A DNA stretch of 64,000 nt, taken from contig CAMCWC010000013.1 of assembly GCA_945882415.1 (NCBI GenBank), positions 1-64,000 on the forward strand. The letters run 5' to 3'. A model generated the notes under the pieces. That model worked only from the letters and a program-made list of their open reading frames with translations, was not told the DNA's origin and made no database searches. This document shows positions 34,105 through 43,307 of this stretch, in pieces. The translations under genes and the position numbers were made by a program. This stretch comes from Chthonomonas calidirosea. Its GTDB lineage: Bacteria; Armatimonadota; Fimbriimonadia; Fimbriimonadales; Fimbriimonadaceae. Every line of letters begins with the position of its first letter. Positions within the stretch are counted from its first letter, which is position 1.

Positions 34105-34659
34105 ATGATCCCTCCGATGGCAAAGTACGGATTTGGTCAGTTCAAAGCGGATGTCAAGGCGGACATCGCGGTTGACAGCCGGCGTCGACCGAAGCTGTGG
34201 TTTCTGACCATCTGGACCAGCGTCCGATTTCGGTTGCTATTGCTCTACCGCCTGGGAAGGTTCCTTTCTGGCGTCAAGGGCATGAAGCTTTTTCTGCCGT
34301 ACTTGAGAATGCGCCAATACCGACTGTGCGGCTGCGAGGTTTCGCCGCGGGCAATTATTGGTCGGGGCGTTTTGCTCCCGCACCCAACCGGGATCATCAT
34401 CGGTCAAGGCGTTACAATTGAGGACAACGTCACTATCCTGCAGAACGTAACTTTGGGTCACTTAGGTTCTGGCACAGAAGAGGATGCATACCCAGTGATC
34501 TGCGAAGGCGTCGCAATCTATGCCGGGGCAAAGATTATCGGGAACGTGCGCGTTGGAAAGGGCGCAAAGATTGGTGCCAACGCCGTGGTCTTGAAGGATG
34601 TCCCCGACGGCTACATCGCAGTCGGGGTACCGGCGCAAATGAAGGCGCCGAAGGCTTAG
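34105..34659 (+). CDS. Serine O-acetyltransferase-like hexapeptide acyltransferase
   Basis: The 184-residue protein has an N-terminal helical part (FLTIWTSVRFRLLLLYRLGRFL) and a left-handed beta-helix of hexapeptide repeats from about 85: HPTGIIIGQGVTIEDNVTILQNVTLGH, GVAIYAGAKIIGNVRVGKGAKIGANAVVLKDVPDGYIAVGVPAQ. The HPTGIIIG His is the catalytic base in the SAT/NodL family. The basic N-terminal half is more like polysaccharide-biosynthesis acyltransferases than CysE, so a glycan or sugar-nucleotide substrate is likely given its neighbours. ATG at 34117 is another start. Confidence 0.8.
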   Translation: MIPPMAKYGFGQFKADVKADIAVDSRRRPKLWFLTIWTSVRFRLLLLYRLGRFLSGVKGMKLFLPYLRMRQYRLCGCEVSPRAIIGRGVLLPHPTGIIIGQGVTIEDNVTILQNVTLGHLGSGTEEDAYPVICEGVAIYAGAKIIGNVRVGKGAKIGANAVVLKDVPDGYIAVGVPAQMKAPKA

Positions 34660-35903
34660 TCAGCCTTAACGGTCGCGCCGAGTCCGGCGAGCTTTTCGGC
34701 CACGTTCTCGTAACCGCGGGTGATCATCCACGCCTTGTGGATGGTCGTTTCGCCTTCGGCAGCTAGGGCGCAGAGCATCAATGCCGCGCCAGCGCGCAGG
34801 TCGATGGCGGTGACGTCAGCTCCGTGAATCTTGCTGCCGCCCATGATCTTTAGATAAGCGTCCTCAACCTTGCTCTGAACGCCCATCTTTGCGAATTCAT
34901 CGGCGTAGCCATATCGGCCATGGAAGCGGAGGTCGATGATTCGAGTTTCGCCGTTAGCGAAGGCGCCAAACGCGCCGAAGAGCGGCTGCATATCTGAATT
35001 GATGCCGGGGTAAGGACCCGTGCAGATGTCCACCGGGTGAGGTCGTCCGCCGCGGACAATCATGCTGTCGCCGTTCACAAAGAACTTCGCGCCGCTGTCT
35101 CGCAAGAAGATGAGAGGAACTTCGAGGTCTTCGAAGGGGAAGTTCCGGATTTCGACATCTCCGTCGGTGATGACCGCTCCAACGAGCCAAGTGAGTGCTT
35201 CGACGTTGTCGGCTAGGGAAGTCTCGGTCGTTCCTCGAAGTCGCTCCACGCCGTGTACGTCAACTCGCTCTTGGGAATGGACCTCGATCTGCGCGCCCAT
35301 TTTGTTGAGCATGCGGATGAGGCGGAGGCACTCGGGTCGGACGTGGGGATTGAAGATGCGCGTCGTGCCCTTGGCGAGCACGCTGGCAAGAATGGCGTTG
35401 TCGGTCGCACCCGTCGATCGGAAGGAAAGGTGGATATCGGTTCCGGTGAGGCCGTTCGGGGCTTCGGCGCAAATGATGTCGCCTTCAGTCCAGATTCGGG
35501 CGCCCATCTGCGTGAGGAGCTGTTCGTGCAGGTCCCACTTACGCTCACCGAGTTTGCAACCGCCAGGGTAGGGAACGCGGGCGTGGCCGAAGCGGGAGAC
35601 CATCGCGCCGAGCATCAGCAGCGTGTTGCGGATCGACTTTTCGGGTTCCCAGTCGAGCGTCGTATTGAGATCGCCGGGCTCGGTAACGGTGATGGCGTTG
35701 TTTTCCATCACGTATTCCTTGCCGACGGCTTTCAGCATATCGGCTTGAATCTGAATATCAAGCAGCCCGTTGGGGTGGTTCTCGATTCGAATCGGGTCAG
35801 AAGAAAGCAGCGTTGCGACCAGCAACTTGAGGGCACTGTTCTTTGCCCCGGAGACTTCAACTGTTCCAGACAAGCGCGTTGGGGAGATCTTTAGCGTTTC
35901 CAT
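34656..35903 (-). CDS. murA: UDP-N-acetylglucosamine 1-carboxyvinyltransferase
   Basis: MurA catalyses transfer of enolpyruvate from PEP to UDP-GlcNAc, the first committed step of peptidoglycan synthesis. I set the start at METLKISP (35903) because AGGTGAT lies 4 nt upstream; the frame extends three codons more. Residues show VSGAKNSALKLL (Lys21-Asn22), IRNTLLMLGAMVSRFGHARVPYPGGC with catalytic Cys116, RSTGATDNAILAS and the late GAALMLCALAAEG. The 415-residue length fits. The final codon overlaps the convergent acyltransferase by 4 bp. Confidence 0.94.
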   Translation of the reverse strand: METLKISPTRLSGTVEVSGAKNSALKLLVATLLSSDPIRIENHPNGLLDIQIQADMLKAVGKEYVMENNAITVTEPGDLNTTLDWEPEKSIRNTLLMLGAMVSRFGHARVPYPGGCKLGERKWDLHEQLLTQMGARIWTEGDIICAEAPNGLTGTDIHLSFRSTGATDNAILASVLAKGTTRIFNPHVRPECLRLIRMLNKMGAQIEVHSQERVDVHGVERLRGTTETSLADNVEALTWLVGAVITDGDVEIRNFPFEDLEVPLIFLRDSGAKFFVNGDSMIVRGGRPHPVDICTGPYPGINSDMQPLFGAFGAFANGETRIIDLRFHGRYGYADEFAKMGVQSKVEDAYLKIMGGSKIHGADVTAIDLRAGAALMLCALAAEGETTIHKAWMITRGYENVAEKLAGLGATVKAD

Positions 35904-36137
35904 TACCATCACCTCGGCTGGTTCGGGAGGCCAACCACGACGCGGTAAGTATGACAGCGGGCGCGCTCGAAAGGGTTTTAACTTAGGATGCGTGCTAATT
36001 TTTTACGTAAATCTGAGTTATCGAAAATTGCGACGTGAACGGCAACACCTGTAATATTTGCTAGTTCGAAACGTTAAAGTTAAGGAATTGTTAAGAGTGG
36101 TGTCAAGGGCAGAACACCGTTGACATACTAACTTCCG

Positions 36138-38615
36138 ATGATTGGAATTTTAGTTCTTGCAACGGTTGCTTCTGCAGCCGTTCCATCCATGGGCAGCACC
36201 GCCCTCTCGCAAGGCGCATTCATCGAGAACAAAGGTCAGTGGAACTCCACGGCTCGATTCTTGATGAAGTCGCCAGGCGCCAACCTGTGGGTCACCGATT
36301 CCGGTGCCGTTATTGACTACTACAAGCACACTTCGAAGAGCGTTCAGATCGACGAAGAGATCACCGGAAAGCAGATTTCGACGACGGGCGATGTTGTCCG
36401 TGTGAACTTTGTCGGCGCATCGAGCTCGGTCGTACCGGTCGGAGTCTCTAAGAAGAAGAGCCAGACCAACTTCATCGTTGACGGACAAGAATTCAACGGC
36501 GCGGCTTCGTTCAAAGAAGCGAAGCTGGTTAACGTTCTTCCTGGCGTTACCGCACGCTACTACCTAGATGGTGGCTCGCCACGATACGACGTTATCCTTG
36601 CTGCTGGCGCGAAGCCAGAATCGGTCAAGCTGAAGTACGAAGGCGCGAAGAACCTTCGCGTCGGCGCTGACGGTTCGCTTCAGTACGACATTTCTCTTGG
36701 CACGGTCCGAGAGCAGAACCTCTTCGTTTACCAGATGGTTAACGGAACGAAGAAGGAAGTTGCGGCTAAGTTCACCATCAACAACGGCCAGGTTGGCTTC
36801 AAGCTTGCAGGCTATGACGCCACCAAGCCAGTCGTCATCGACCCACAAATTTTCCTATCGGGAACGTTCCTTGGCGGAACGGGCCTTGACGAAGTGGGTG
36901 CCGTTTCGGTCTCCCCAAGCGGAGCCATCGTCGTTGCAGGCTTGGCCGCAGGCGCTGACTTCCCGACAAGCACCGGACCTTACAACAGCGACAGCACGGG
37001 CGCGGATTGGTTCATCTCGCACTTGAGATCGGACCTCACCGACATTGACGTCTTCAGCACCTACGTATCTGGTGGTGGCACGGAAGTTGGTTGGGCTGGT
37101 AGCACGCAGGGCATGAAGGTTCGCGTTTTGGATAACCAAGACATCGTTTTCGCAGCAAACGGAAACAGCACGGACTTGCCAGCAACGGGCGGCGTGCAGA
37201 CCGGAAACGGTGGCGGAAACGACGGTTATGTTCTTCGACTCCGCGCAAACGGCGGAACTCGAATGTTCTCAACCTACGTTGGCGGATCTGGCACGGACTG
37301 GATTTGGGACATGGATGTGAACCCAGCAAACGGTGAAGTAGCGCTTGCCATGCAAAACGGTTCGGCAGACTTCTCAAGTACGGTTGGAACTCGTGGCCCG
37401 CTGACCGCTGGCTCGGCGGCTGACACGACTAAGAGCGGAACCTCTGCAGATGCATTCGTTCTCGTTCTCAACAAGTCGCTTTCTGCGGTTAAGATGGGAA
37501 CCTTCTTCGGTGGAGCAAGCACCGACACCGGCAAGACGGTCAACTTTGGACGGGGCTATAACACGCTCGTTCTGGGTGGACAATCGCAATCGACGACTGA
37601 TCTTTCGTTTACCAACGGTACAGTCAGCGCGACGACGAACCGCGAACTGTTCTTGGCTCGATTCGCAATCAAGACGGCTGCGGTTCAGTTCAGCACCGTC
37701 TTCGGCGCCAGCGCCGGGAACGACACTTTCCGAGGCATGGAGATGGATATGGTCAATGACCGACCCTACATGACGGCCCTCGTTACGGGCACTGTGAACT
37801 CGAGCGGCTTCGGAACCACCATTCCGGTCAAGTTTGGTTTCGACAGCGCTCACGCAACCGGCAACGATGTCATCGTTGCAACGTTTAGCCAGGACCTGAA
37901 TCAGGCCGTCATGACGTATTACGGAGACTCTGGTAGCGACCAGCCAACCGATATCGCTCTTCAGTCAAATGGAACGGTCCAGGTTGTTGGAACCACGACC
38001 TCTGCGCTTCTACCGCTCAACGCAGCGGGCGGAACGAACATGACGGCGACTGCCGCCGCGACGAACAACACTCAGGGCTTCCACGCTCGATTCTCGAACG
38101 GTATGGGCCTCATCGGCGCCAGCCTGCTCGGAGGATCCAACGCGACGGACACCGGCACAGACACGCCATACGGCATTGCGCTCTTCGGCACATGGAACAA
38201 CGCGGTCGTCGTCGGTCAAACTGCTTCCTTCTCGATGCAGGTCTCGACTGCTGGCTTCCAGAACGCGAATCCAGATACCTCTGGCTTCGTCAACGTGCTT
38301 GGCTTCTACACCGACCCAACCGGCATTTCGTTCAGCAGCAACAGCGTTTCCGACACTCAGTCGAACTTCGCTGCGGTTGAACTCAATGCTCCGGTTCAGA
38401 ACGCACTCGGACAGAACGTTGTTCTGACTCTTTCGCCATCATCGGCCGCTCAGTTCTCGAACGGAACTGCAACGATCACCGTTAACATCCCGCAGGGAAG
38501 CCAACGAATCGCAGCTAAGATCTTTAGCAAGCAGGTCGTTTCACCAACCCTCGTCACGGTATCGGCTCTCTCGAGCGGTACTACCGTCTCGGGATCGTAC
38601 ACAATTAACCCGTAA
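36138..38615 (+). CDS. Secreted DUF7948/SBBP-repeat protein 1
   Basis: The 825-residue product begins with a short signal peptide (MIGILVLATVASAA). Residues about 25-240 match DUF7948 (GAFIENKGQWNSTARFLM, YYLDGGSPRYDVILAAGAKPES), then SBBP-like beta-propeller blades follow (for example YVGGSGTDWIWDMDVNPANGEV, FFGGASTDTG), with a C-terminal beta domain closing GTTVSGSYTINP. These are large extracellular proteins of unknown function. The paralogue at 38796 shares most of the N-terminus, and the copies are tandem. An independent terminator follows. Confidence 0.8.
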   Translation: MIGILVLATVASAAVPSMGSTALSQGAFIENKGQWNSTARFLMKSPGANLWVTDSGAVIDYYKHTSKSVQIDEEITGKQISTTGDVVRVNFVGASSSVVPVGVSKKKSQTNFIVDGQEFNGAASFKEAKLVNVLPGVTARYYLDGGSPRYDVILAAGAKPESVKLKYEGAKNLRVGADGSLQYDISLGTVREQNLFVYQMVNGTKKEVAAKFTINNGQVGFKLAGYDATKPVVIDPQIFLSGTFLGGTGLDEVGAVSVSPSGAIVVAGLAAGADFPTSTGPYNSDSTGADWFISHLRSDLTDIDVFSTYVSGGGTEVGWAGSTQGMKVRVLDNQDIVFAANGNSTDLPATGGVQTGNGGGNDGYVLRLRANGGTRMFSTYVGGSGTDWIWDMDVNPANGEVALAMQNGSADFSSTVGTRGPLTAGSAADTTKSGTSADAFVLVLNKSLSAVKMGTFFGGASTDTGKTVNFGRGYNTLVLGGQSQSTTDLSFTNGTVSATTNRELFLARFAIKTAAVQFSTVFGASAGNDTFRGMEMDMVNDRPYMTALVTGTVNSSGFGTTIPVKFGFDSAHATGNDVIVATFSQDLNQAVMTYYGDSGSDQPTDIALQSNGTVQVVGTTTSALLPLNAAGGTNMTATAAATNNTQGFHARFSNGMGLIGASLLGGSNATDTGTDTPYGIALFGTWNNAVVVGQTASFSMQVSTAGFQNANPDTSGFVNVLGFYTDPTGISFSSNSVSDTQSNFAAVELNAPVQNALGQNVVLTLSPSSAAQFSNGTATITVNIPQGSQRIAAKIFSKQVVSPTLVTVSALSSGTTVSGSYTINP

Positions 38616-38639
38616 GTTCAGGCTTACCTAAAGCAAAAG

Positions 38640-38674
38640 AGCTCCCTGTCGCAGTTGCGGCAGGGGGCTTTTTC
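38640..38674 (+). terminator. Rho-independent terminator after SBBP gene 1
   Basis: The stem AGCTCCCTGTCGC pairs with GCGGCAGGGGGCT (with G-U and a mismatch) around a 4-nt AGTT loop, followed by TTTTCTGTT. It is 24 bp after the stop at 38615. The tract and stem make a standard terminator, so the paralogue is likely transcribed from its own promoter. Confidence 0.85.
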
Positions 38675-38795
38675 TGTTGAGCAACTTGTCGATAGGTTAT
38701 AGCGTTTATAGGTAAATATGCCGGATTTTAAAACTCAGTTTCGTTGCGAGATAAAAGGTTATTATTTGCCTCAATAGATGGGGATACTAGGGCCG

Positions 38796-41264
38796 ATGAT
38801 TGGAATTTTAGTCCTTGCTACGGTTGCGTCGGCAGCCGCACCATCAATGGGCAGCGTAGCTGTCTCGCAAGGCGCATTCATCGAGAACCAGGGTCAGTGG
38901 AATTCCGCGGCAAAGTTCTTGATGAAGTCGCCAGGTGCCAACCTTTGGGTCACTGAATCCGGCGCCGTTATTGATTACTATAAGCACTCCACAAAGCTGG
39001 TGCCAGTTGCCGAAGATTTCAACGGAAAGCAGATTTCGACCAAGGGTGATGTTGTTCGCGTAAATTTCGTAGGCGCTTCGAAGTCGGTCGTTCCCCTCGG
39101 CGTTGCAAAGAAAACTTACCAGACCAACTTTATCGTTGACGGCAATGAGTTCAACGGAGTTGGTTCCTTTAACGAAGCCAAGCTGGTGAACGTGCTTCCT
39201 GGCGTAACCGCCCGATACTACGTCGATGGTGGCGCACCACGATACGACGTTATTCTCGCTGCTGGTGCGAAACCAGAATCGGTGAAGTTGAAGTATGAAG
39301 GCGCCAAGAACCTTCGTGTCGGCGCAGATGGCTCACTTCAGTACGACATTTCGCTTGGAACAGTTCGCGAGCAGAACCTCTTCGTTTACCAAATGGTTGA
39401 TGGCGTAAAGAAAGAAGTCGCGGCTAAGTTCACCGTGAATAACGGACAGGTTGGTTTCAAGCTTGCTGGTTATGATGCTTCAAAACCAGTGGTCATCGAC
39501 CCCCAGATTTTCCTCTACGGTACCTACCTCGGTGGTTCTGGCGCGGATGAAACAGGAGCCGTCGCAGTTTCGCCTAGTGGGGCTTTCGTTGTTGCTGGTT
39601 TAACCGCCGCAACGAACTTCCCGACAACCGTCGGCCCCTATAACAGCGACGGCACCGGACCTGACTGGTACATCTCGCACTTGAAATCGGACCTTTCGGG
39701 AATCGATAAGTTCAGCACCTACATTTCGGGCAGCGGAAACGAAATCGGCTGGGGGTCTACCCAGGGGATGAAAGTTCGCGTGCTCAATGACCAAGATGTT
39801 GTTCTTGCGGCAAACACTCCTAGCACTAACCTGCCCGCAACTTTAGGCGTTCAGACTGCCAATGCTGGCCAGACAGATGGATACGTACTTCGACTTCGTT
39901 CTAATGGAGGCACTAGGGCGTTCTCAACTTACGTAGGCGGTGACCAGGTTGACCTGATCTGGGACATGGATGTCAATCCAACCAATGGCGAAGTGGCACT
40001 CGCAATTCAGACCGGATCTGCGAACCTGTCGTCAGCAATCACGTCCCGTGGAGCACTTACGAAAGGCTCTGCTGCAGATACGAGCAAAGGTGGCTCGGGA
40101 GCCAGTAACGACGCATTTGTCCTCGTATTGGACAAGAAGCTTTCAGCGCCCAAGTTGGGATCGTTCTTAGGCGGCACTTCAACTGACGCAGGCAAGGCCG
40201 TCAAGTTTGGACGAGATTACAACACGGTTGTCCTTGGTGCACAAAGTCAATCCTCCGGGTTCTCAGTGACCACCGGAGCGATTAGTTCGAACAGAGACTT
40301 GCTGATCGCGCGATTTGCGATGCGGGATGCAGCAGTTCAGTTCAGCCTCGGGTTCGGTTCTAGTGCCAGTGATACTCTCCGAGCCCTGCAACTTGACCCA
40401 GTCACCGATCGCCCTTACATCGCGGCGCTCGTCGGCGGATCGATCAATACTGCGGGCTTCGGAACGACCATTCCCGTTCAGTACGGCTACGACAGCACGA
40501 GTAATGGTGGTAATGACGCCATCGTGGCCCTGCTCAGCCAAGATCTAAGTCAATTGAACATGACTTATTACGGCGGTACAGGCGACGATGCGCCGACAGA
40601 TATTGCACTGCAATCGAACGGTTCCGTGCATGCGATTGGCACAACGGAGTCGGCTGGCTTGCCGCTGAACTCGGCAGGCGGAACGAACATCACGGCGACC
40701 GCGGCCTCCACTTCTAACATTCAGGGCTTCCATGCCCGGTTCAGTAACGGCTTGAAACTTCAGGGTGCCAGCTTGCTGGGCGGAACGGTTGCTTCCGATA
40801 CGGGTGCGGAAACGCCATACGGTATAGCGCTGTTTGGGACCTGGAACAATGCCGTCATCGTTGGACAGACGGCATCCACCACGTTGCAGACATCCCCCTT
40901 GGCATTCCAGCCCGCCAACATCGACATCTCGGGCTTCATTCAAGTGCTAGCCTTCTCCACCGACCCAACGGCGGTTGTCTTCTCGAGCAACAGCCTGTTG
41001 GATACAGAAACGAACTTCGCGGAGGTTCGGCTGAACGCACCGGTGCAGAATGTGCTTGGTCAGAACGTCGTTTTGACGCTTACGCCAACCACGGCAGCGC
41101 GATTCTCGAACGGAACTTCCACGATCACGCTTAACGTGCCGCAGGGCAGGAAGCACATGTCGACGAAGATCTTCGGCAATGCAGTCACAACGCCAACTCT
41201 CGTAACCGTTACCGCGGTTTCGAGCGGTACGACCGTTTCTGGTTCGTATACGATCAACCCGTAA
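38796..41264 (+). CDS. Secreted DUF7948/SBBP-repeat protein 2
   Basis: I place the start at the ATG of MIGILVLATVASAA (38796), because it and the preceding ATACTA...CCG leader align with the first paralogue; an upstream in-frame ATG is at 38778. The 822-residue product keeps the same domain order: signal peptide, DUF7948, propeller blades (GGSGADETGAVAVSPSG), C-terminal beta domain ending SGTTVSGSYTINP. N-terminal blocks around GAKPESVKLKYEGAKNLRVG are identical between copies, while propeller blades diverge. Secreted surface proteins; function unknown. Confidence 0.8.
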   Translation: MIGILVLATVASAAAPSMGSVAVSQGAFIENQGQWNSAAKFLMKSPGANLWVTESGAVIDYYKHSTKLVPVAEDFNGKQISTKGDVVRVNFVGASKSVVPLGVAKKTYQTNFIVDGNEFNGVGSFNEAKLVNVLPGVTARYYVDGGAPRYDVILAAGAKPESVKLKYEGAKNLRVGADGSLQYDISLGTVREQNLFVYQMVDGVKKEVAAKFTVNNGQVGFKLAGYDASKPVVIDPQIFLYGTYLGGSGADETGAVAVSPSGAFVVAGLTAATNFPTTVGPYNSDGTGPDWYISHLKSDLSGIDKFSTYISGSGNEIGWGSTQGMKVRVLNDQDVVLAANTPSTNLPATLGVQTANAGQTDGYVLRLRSNGGTRAFSTYVGGDQVDLIWDMDVNPTNGEVALAIQTGSANLSSAITSRGALTKGSAADTSKGGSGASNDAFVLVLDKKLSAPKLGSFLGGTSTDAGKAVKFGRDYNTVVLGAQSQSSGFSVTTGAISSNRDLLIARFAMRDAAVQFSLGFGSSASDTLRALQLDPVTDRPYIAALVGGSINTAGFGTTIPVQYGYDSTSNGGNDAIVALLSQDLSQLNMTYYGGTGDDAPTDIALQSNGSVHAIGTTESAGLPLNSAGGTNITATAASTSNIQGFHARFSNGLKLQGASLLGGTVASDTGAETPYGIALFGTWNNAVIVGQTASTTLQTSPLAFQPANIDISGFIQVLAFSTDPTAVVFSSNSLLDTETNFAEVRLNAPVQNVLGQNVVLTLTPTTAARFSNGTSTITLNVPQGRKHMSTKIFGNAVTTPTLVTVTAVSSGTTVSGSYTINP

Positions 41265-41285
41265 CTTCAACGTTCGGTAAAGAAC

Positions 41286-41321
41286 AAAACGGTCCTGCCG
41301 CAAACGCGGCAGGACCGTTTT
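41286..41321. terminator. Bidirectional terminator between SBBP gene 2 and mmgE/prpD
   Basis: A perfect 16-bp stem (AAAACGGTCCTGCCGC with GCGGCAGGACCGTTTT) around an AAAC loop. A T-run follows on either strand because the arms end in A4/T4, so it can terminate both the SBBP gene (stop 41264) and the convergent gene ending at 41326. Confidence 0.9.
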
Positions 41322-41325
41322 CGAT

Positions 41326-42819
41326 TTAGAAGGTCAGAAGCTGCGCGGCCGATAAGTTCGGCAAAGCGGCGAGCGTCTGAATCGTTTCTTCCGGACTTGT
41401 TGTGGCGGAGAGCGTGGCAAGGCGCTGCCACTTTGCGGAGAGCATTCTCGCTAGATCGTGGTCAGTGTTTCGCGCGTGGCCGATGGGGAACATGACCATT
41501 TCGGTTTCGACAACTCCCTTTGAGGTTTGCAGGTGGACCGACGTCGGGATGCCTTCCGGGTACGCCGCGTCGTAGGCTGGGCCGCCATGCTCGAAGCCGA
41601 TGAGTGCCATGAGCTCCCGCGTTTGAGGATCGGCGAGCGCAGCGTCGTCGTAGTCCACGGGCATCAGCATGGTGGCTTCCCAAATGTCTTCGAGGGTGTT
41701 GACCGTGCCCGCGGCCATAGCGTTCTTGAGAATCCGGGCGATGATGAAGACCATGCTGTGGTCGGCCGATTGCCGCGTCTTCGGATCGCGTTTCGCCGGG
41801 TCGCCGATGATGCCGAAGGCGGGCTCATATGCTTTGACCGTGATTCCCTGGATGGCTCCGGGCTGTCGCAGTTCCGGGTTTTCGAGGAGCAACTGGAGAA
41901 TGCCGTGGATTGCACCGGCGGATTGGTGCTCGTAAAGGCCGAGCTTGAAGTGCATACCCATCACGGCAAAGTCATCGCCGGAGTGGTTCAGGACCAAATC
42001 GAATGGGGAAGCGCCATCGGTCTTTTCGAACTGGCGGAACATCGATTCTGGGTTGCGGAAGATGTCCTTCGGCCCAACGAAACCGCGCAACGACCGCTGC
42101 ATGGAAAGTACGGCGGCTTCGGTAGAGATTGCGGCGCTGGCTCCCTTCGAGTCACTCAGCTGCTTTCCGGCACGAATCGCGCGCCAAGGGATGTAGTGGG
42201 CGACGAACATGCCGATCGCGCTCTCGATCTGTTCAGGAGTTGCGCCGAGAATCGCGCCGTAAGTGGCCGCCGAGGCGATTGCCCCATGGACCACGTGGTC
42301 GATCTTATAGGTCTTTAGAGAGAAGACTTCGGCAAGGCGTCCGCGAATCTCGTCGAGAAGAACCATCGCCTTCAGCGCGGTCGCACCGTCCTTTCCGGCA
42401 ACTTGGCATGCCGCAATGGCTACGGGATAGAAATCGTTGTGGCCAAACTCGCCCGCCACGTGGCCGAGGGAAGGGTTATAGCCAAAGTTCGTGCCATTGC
42501 TGTCCCACTCTCGTGACGCGGCGGAGTTAGCGACGATGGCCTTTTCCGGCTTTACACGGACGTGGGAATTAAAGACGGTTGCCCCGGTTTCGTCTGGGTA
42601 GGCAAGCGCTTCGTCGCGGAGAATGGTCGGCGCGTTCGTACCGAGGGCAAGGGCAGAAAGGCCGCAAAGCACCGCATCGGTGTGAAAGTCGCGGGTTCGG
42701 TTGAGAACGGCTTCGCTCGGACCGGGTCCGAGTGAGCCGTTCATGAAATCAACCGCAAACTGCCCAATGCCAAGGGCCTGATTCGAGTTTCGATCTAACT
42801 TGACCGAGTTGGATGCCAT
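41326..42819 (-). CDS. MmgE/PrpD family protein
   Basis: The 497-residue protein has MmgE/PrpD features: AVDFMNGSLGPGPSEAVLNRTRDFHTDAVLCGLSALALGTNAPTI, HVRVKPEKAIVANSAASREWDSNGTNFGYNP, FGHNDFYPVAIAACQ and VVHGAIASAATYGAILG, then ADHSMVFIIARILKNAMA. The family includes 2-methylcitrate dehydratase and iminodisuccinate epimerase. No methylcitrate synthase or lyase is here, so PrpD specificity is unproven. It is separated by 20 bp from the DinB gene, same strand. Confidence 0.85.
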   Translation of the reverse strand: MASNSVKLDRNSNQALGIGQFAVDFMNGSLGPGPSEAVLNRTRDFHTDAVLCGLSALALGTNAPTILRDEALAYPDETGATVFNSHVRVKPEKAIVANSAASREWDSNGTNFGYNPSLGHVAGEFGHNDFYPVAIAACQVAGKDGATALKAMVLLDEIRGRLAEVFSLKTYKIDHVVHGAIASAATYGAILGATPEQIESAIGMFVAHYIPWRAIRAGKQLSDSKGASAAISTEAAVLSMQRSLRGFVGPKDIFRNPESMFRQFEKTDGASPFDLVLNHSGDDFAVMGMHFKLGLYEHQSAGAIHGILQLLLENPELRQPGAIQGITVKAYEPAFGIIGDPAKRDPKTRQSADHSMVFIIARILKNAMAAGTVNTLEDIWEATMLMPVDYDDAALADPQTRELMALIGFEHGGPAYDAAYPEGIPTSVHLQTSKGVVETEMVMFPIGHARNTDHDLARMLSAKWQRLATLSATTSPEETIQTLAALPNLSAAQLLTF

Positions 42820-42839
42820 GCGGCTAGGGTACCGGCTGG

Positions 42840-43298
42840 CTACATCCAGTGCATTTTTGTATCGCCGTGGAGCGTTTGAATGTAATCGATTTGGCCAAGG
42901 TGGTACATCGAGTGCATATCGGCAAACAGTGCCAGAGCAAACGGCGTCGTGACTTCATCGGGCAGGATGATCTCTTTCTCCGGATCCTCAAGCGCCGCCG
43001 CAAGCAGGTCGTTTACCGAAGCTTCAAACTTTTCGATCGCGACTTCGCGGTTGCGCCACTCTTCTGGGGCAACGGCCCAACCGGTCCAAGGCGCGGGTGT
43101 TGGCTCTTCGCCCTTGATGCGCTGGGTCATGCGTCGGTTGACGTACTCGCATTCGTAAAGGAAGTCGTACGCCGTTCGCGTGGTCTCGTTAAACGGAGTT
43201 CCTAGTTGCTCTTCGGTGCAGGCTAGGACGTCCTTTTTGTAGAGAGCAAGGGTCTGATTCAGTTGCATCGTGAGGTGGGCTTTTAGATCAACGGGCAT
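42840..43298 (-). CDS. DinB-like metalloprotein
   Basis: The 152-residue protein is a DinB/YfiT four-helix bundle: LNQTLALYKKDVLACTEEQL, the first histidine position replaced by Y/N in AYDFLYECEYVNRRM, and the late motif LFADMHSMYHLGQIDYIQTL carrying two His. Family members bind a divalent metal through three His and act as thiol-dependent transferases or unknown enzymes. One His of the usual triad may be missing, which I cannot confirm without alignment. It lies between the MmgE/PrpD and SDR genes on the same strand. Confidence 0.75.
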   Translation of the reverse strand: MPVDLKAHLTMQLNQTLALYKKDVLACTEEQLGTPFNETTRTAYDFLYECEYVNRRMTQRIKGEEPTPAPWTGWAVAPEEWRNREVAIEKFEASVNDLLAAALEDPEKEIILPDEVTTPFALALFADMHSMYHLGQIDYIQTLHGDTKMHWM

Positions 43299-43307
43299 GT
43301 GATGCTT

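Noticed and set aside
36120-36125. Consensus TTGACA just before the first SBBP gene
   Set aside because: It is 13 bp upstream of the ATG, so the -10 box would lie inside the gene; it cannot drive the annotated start.
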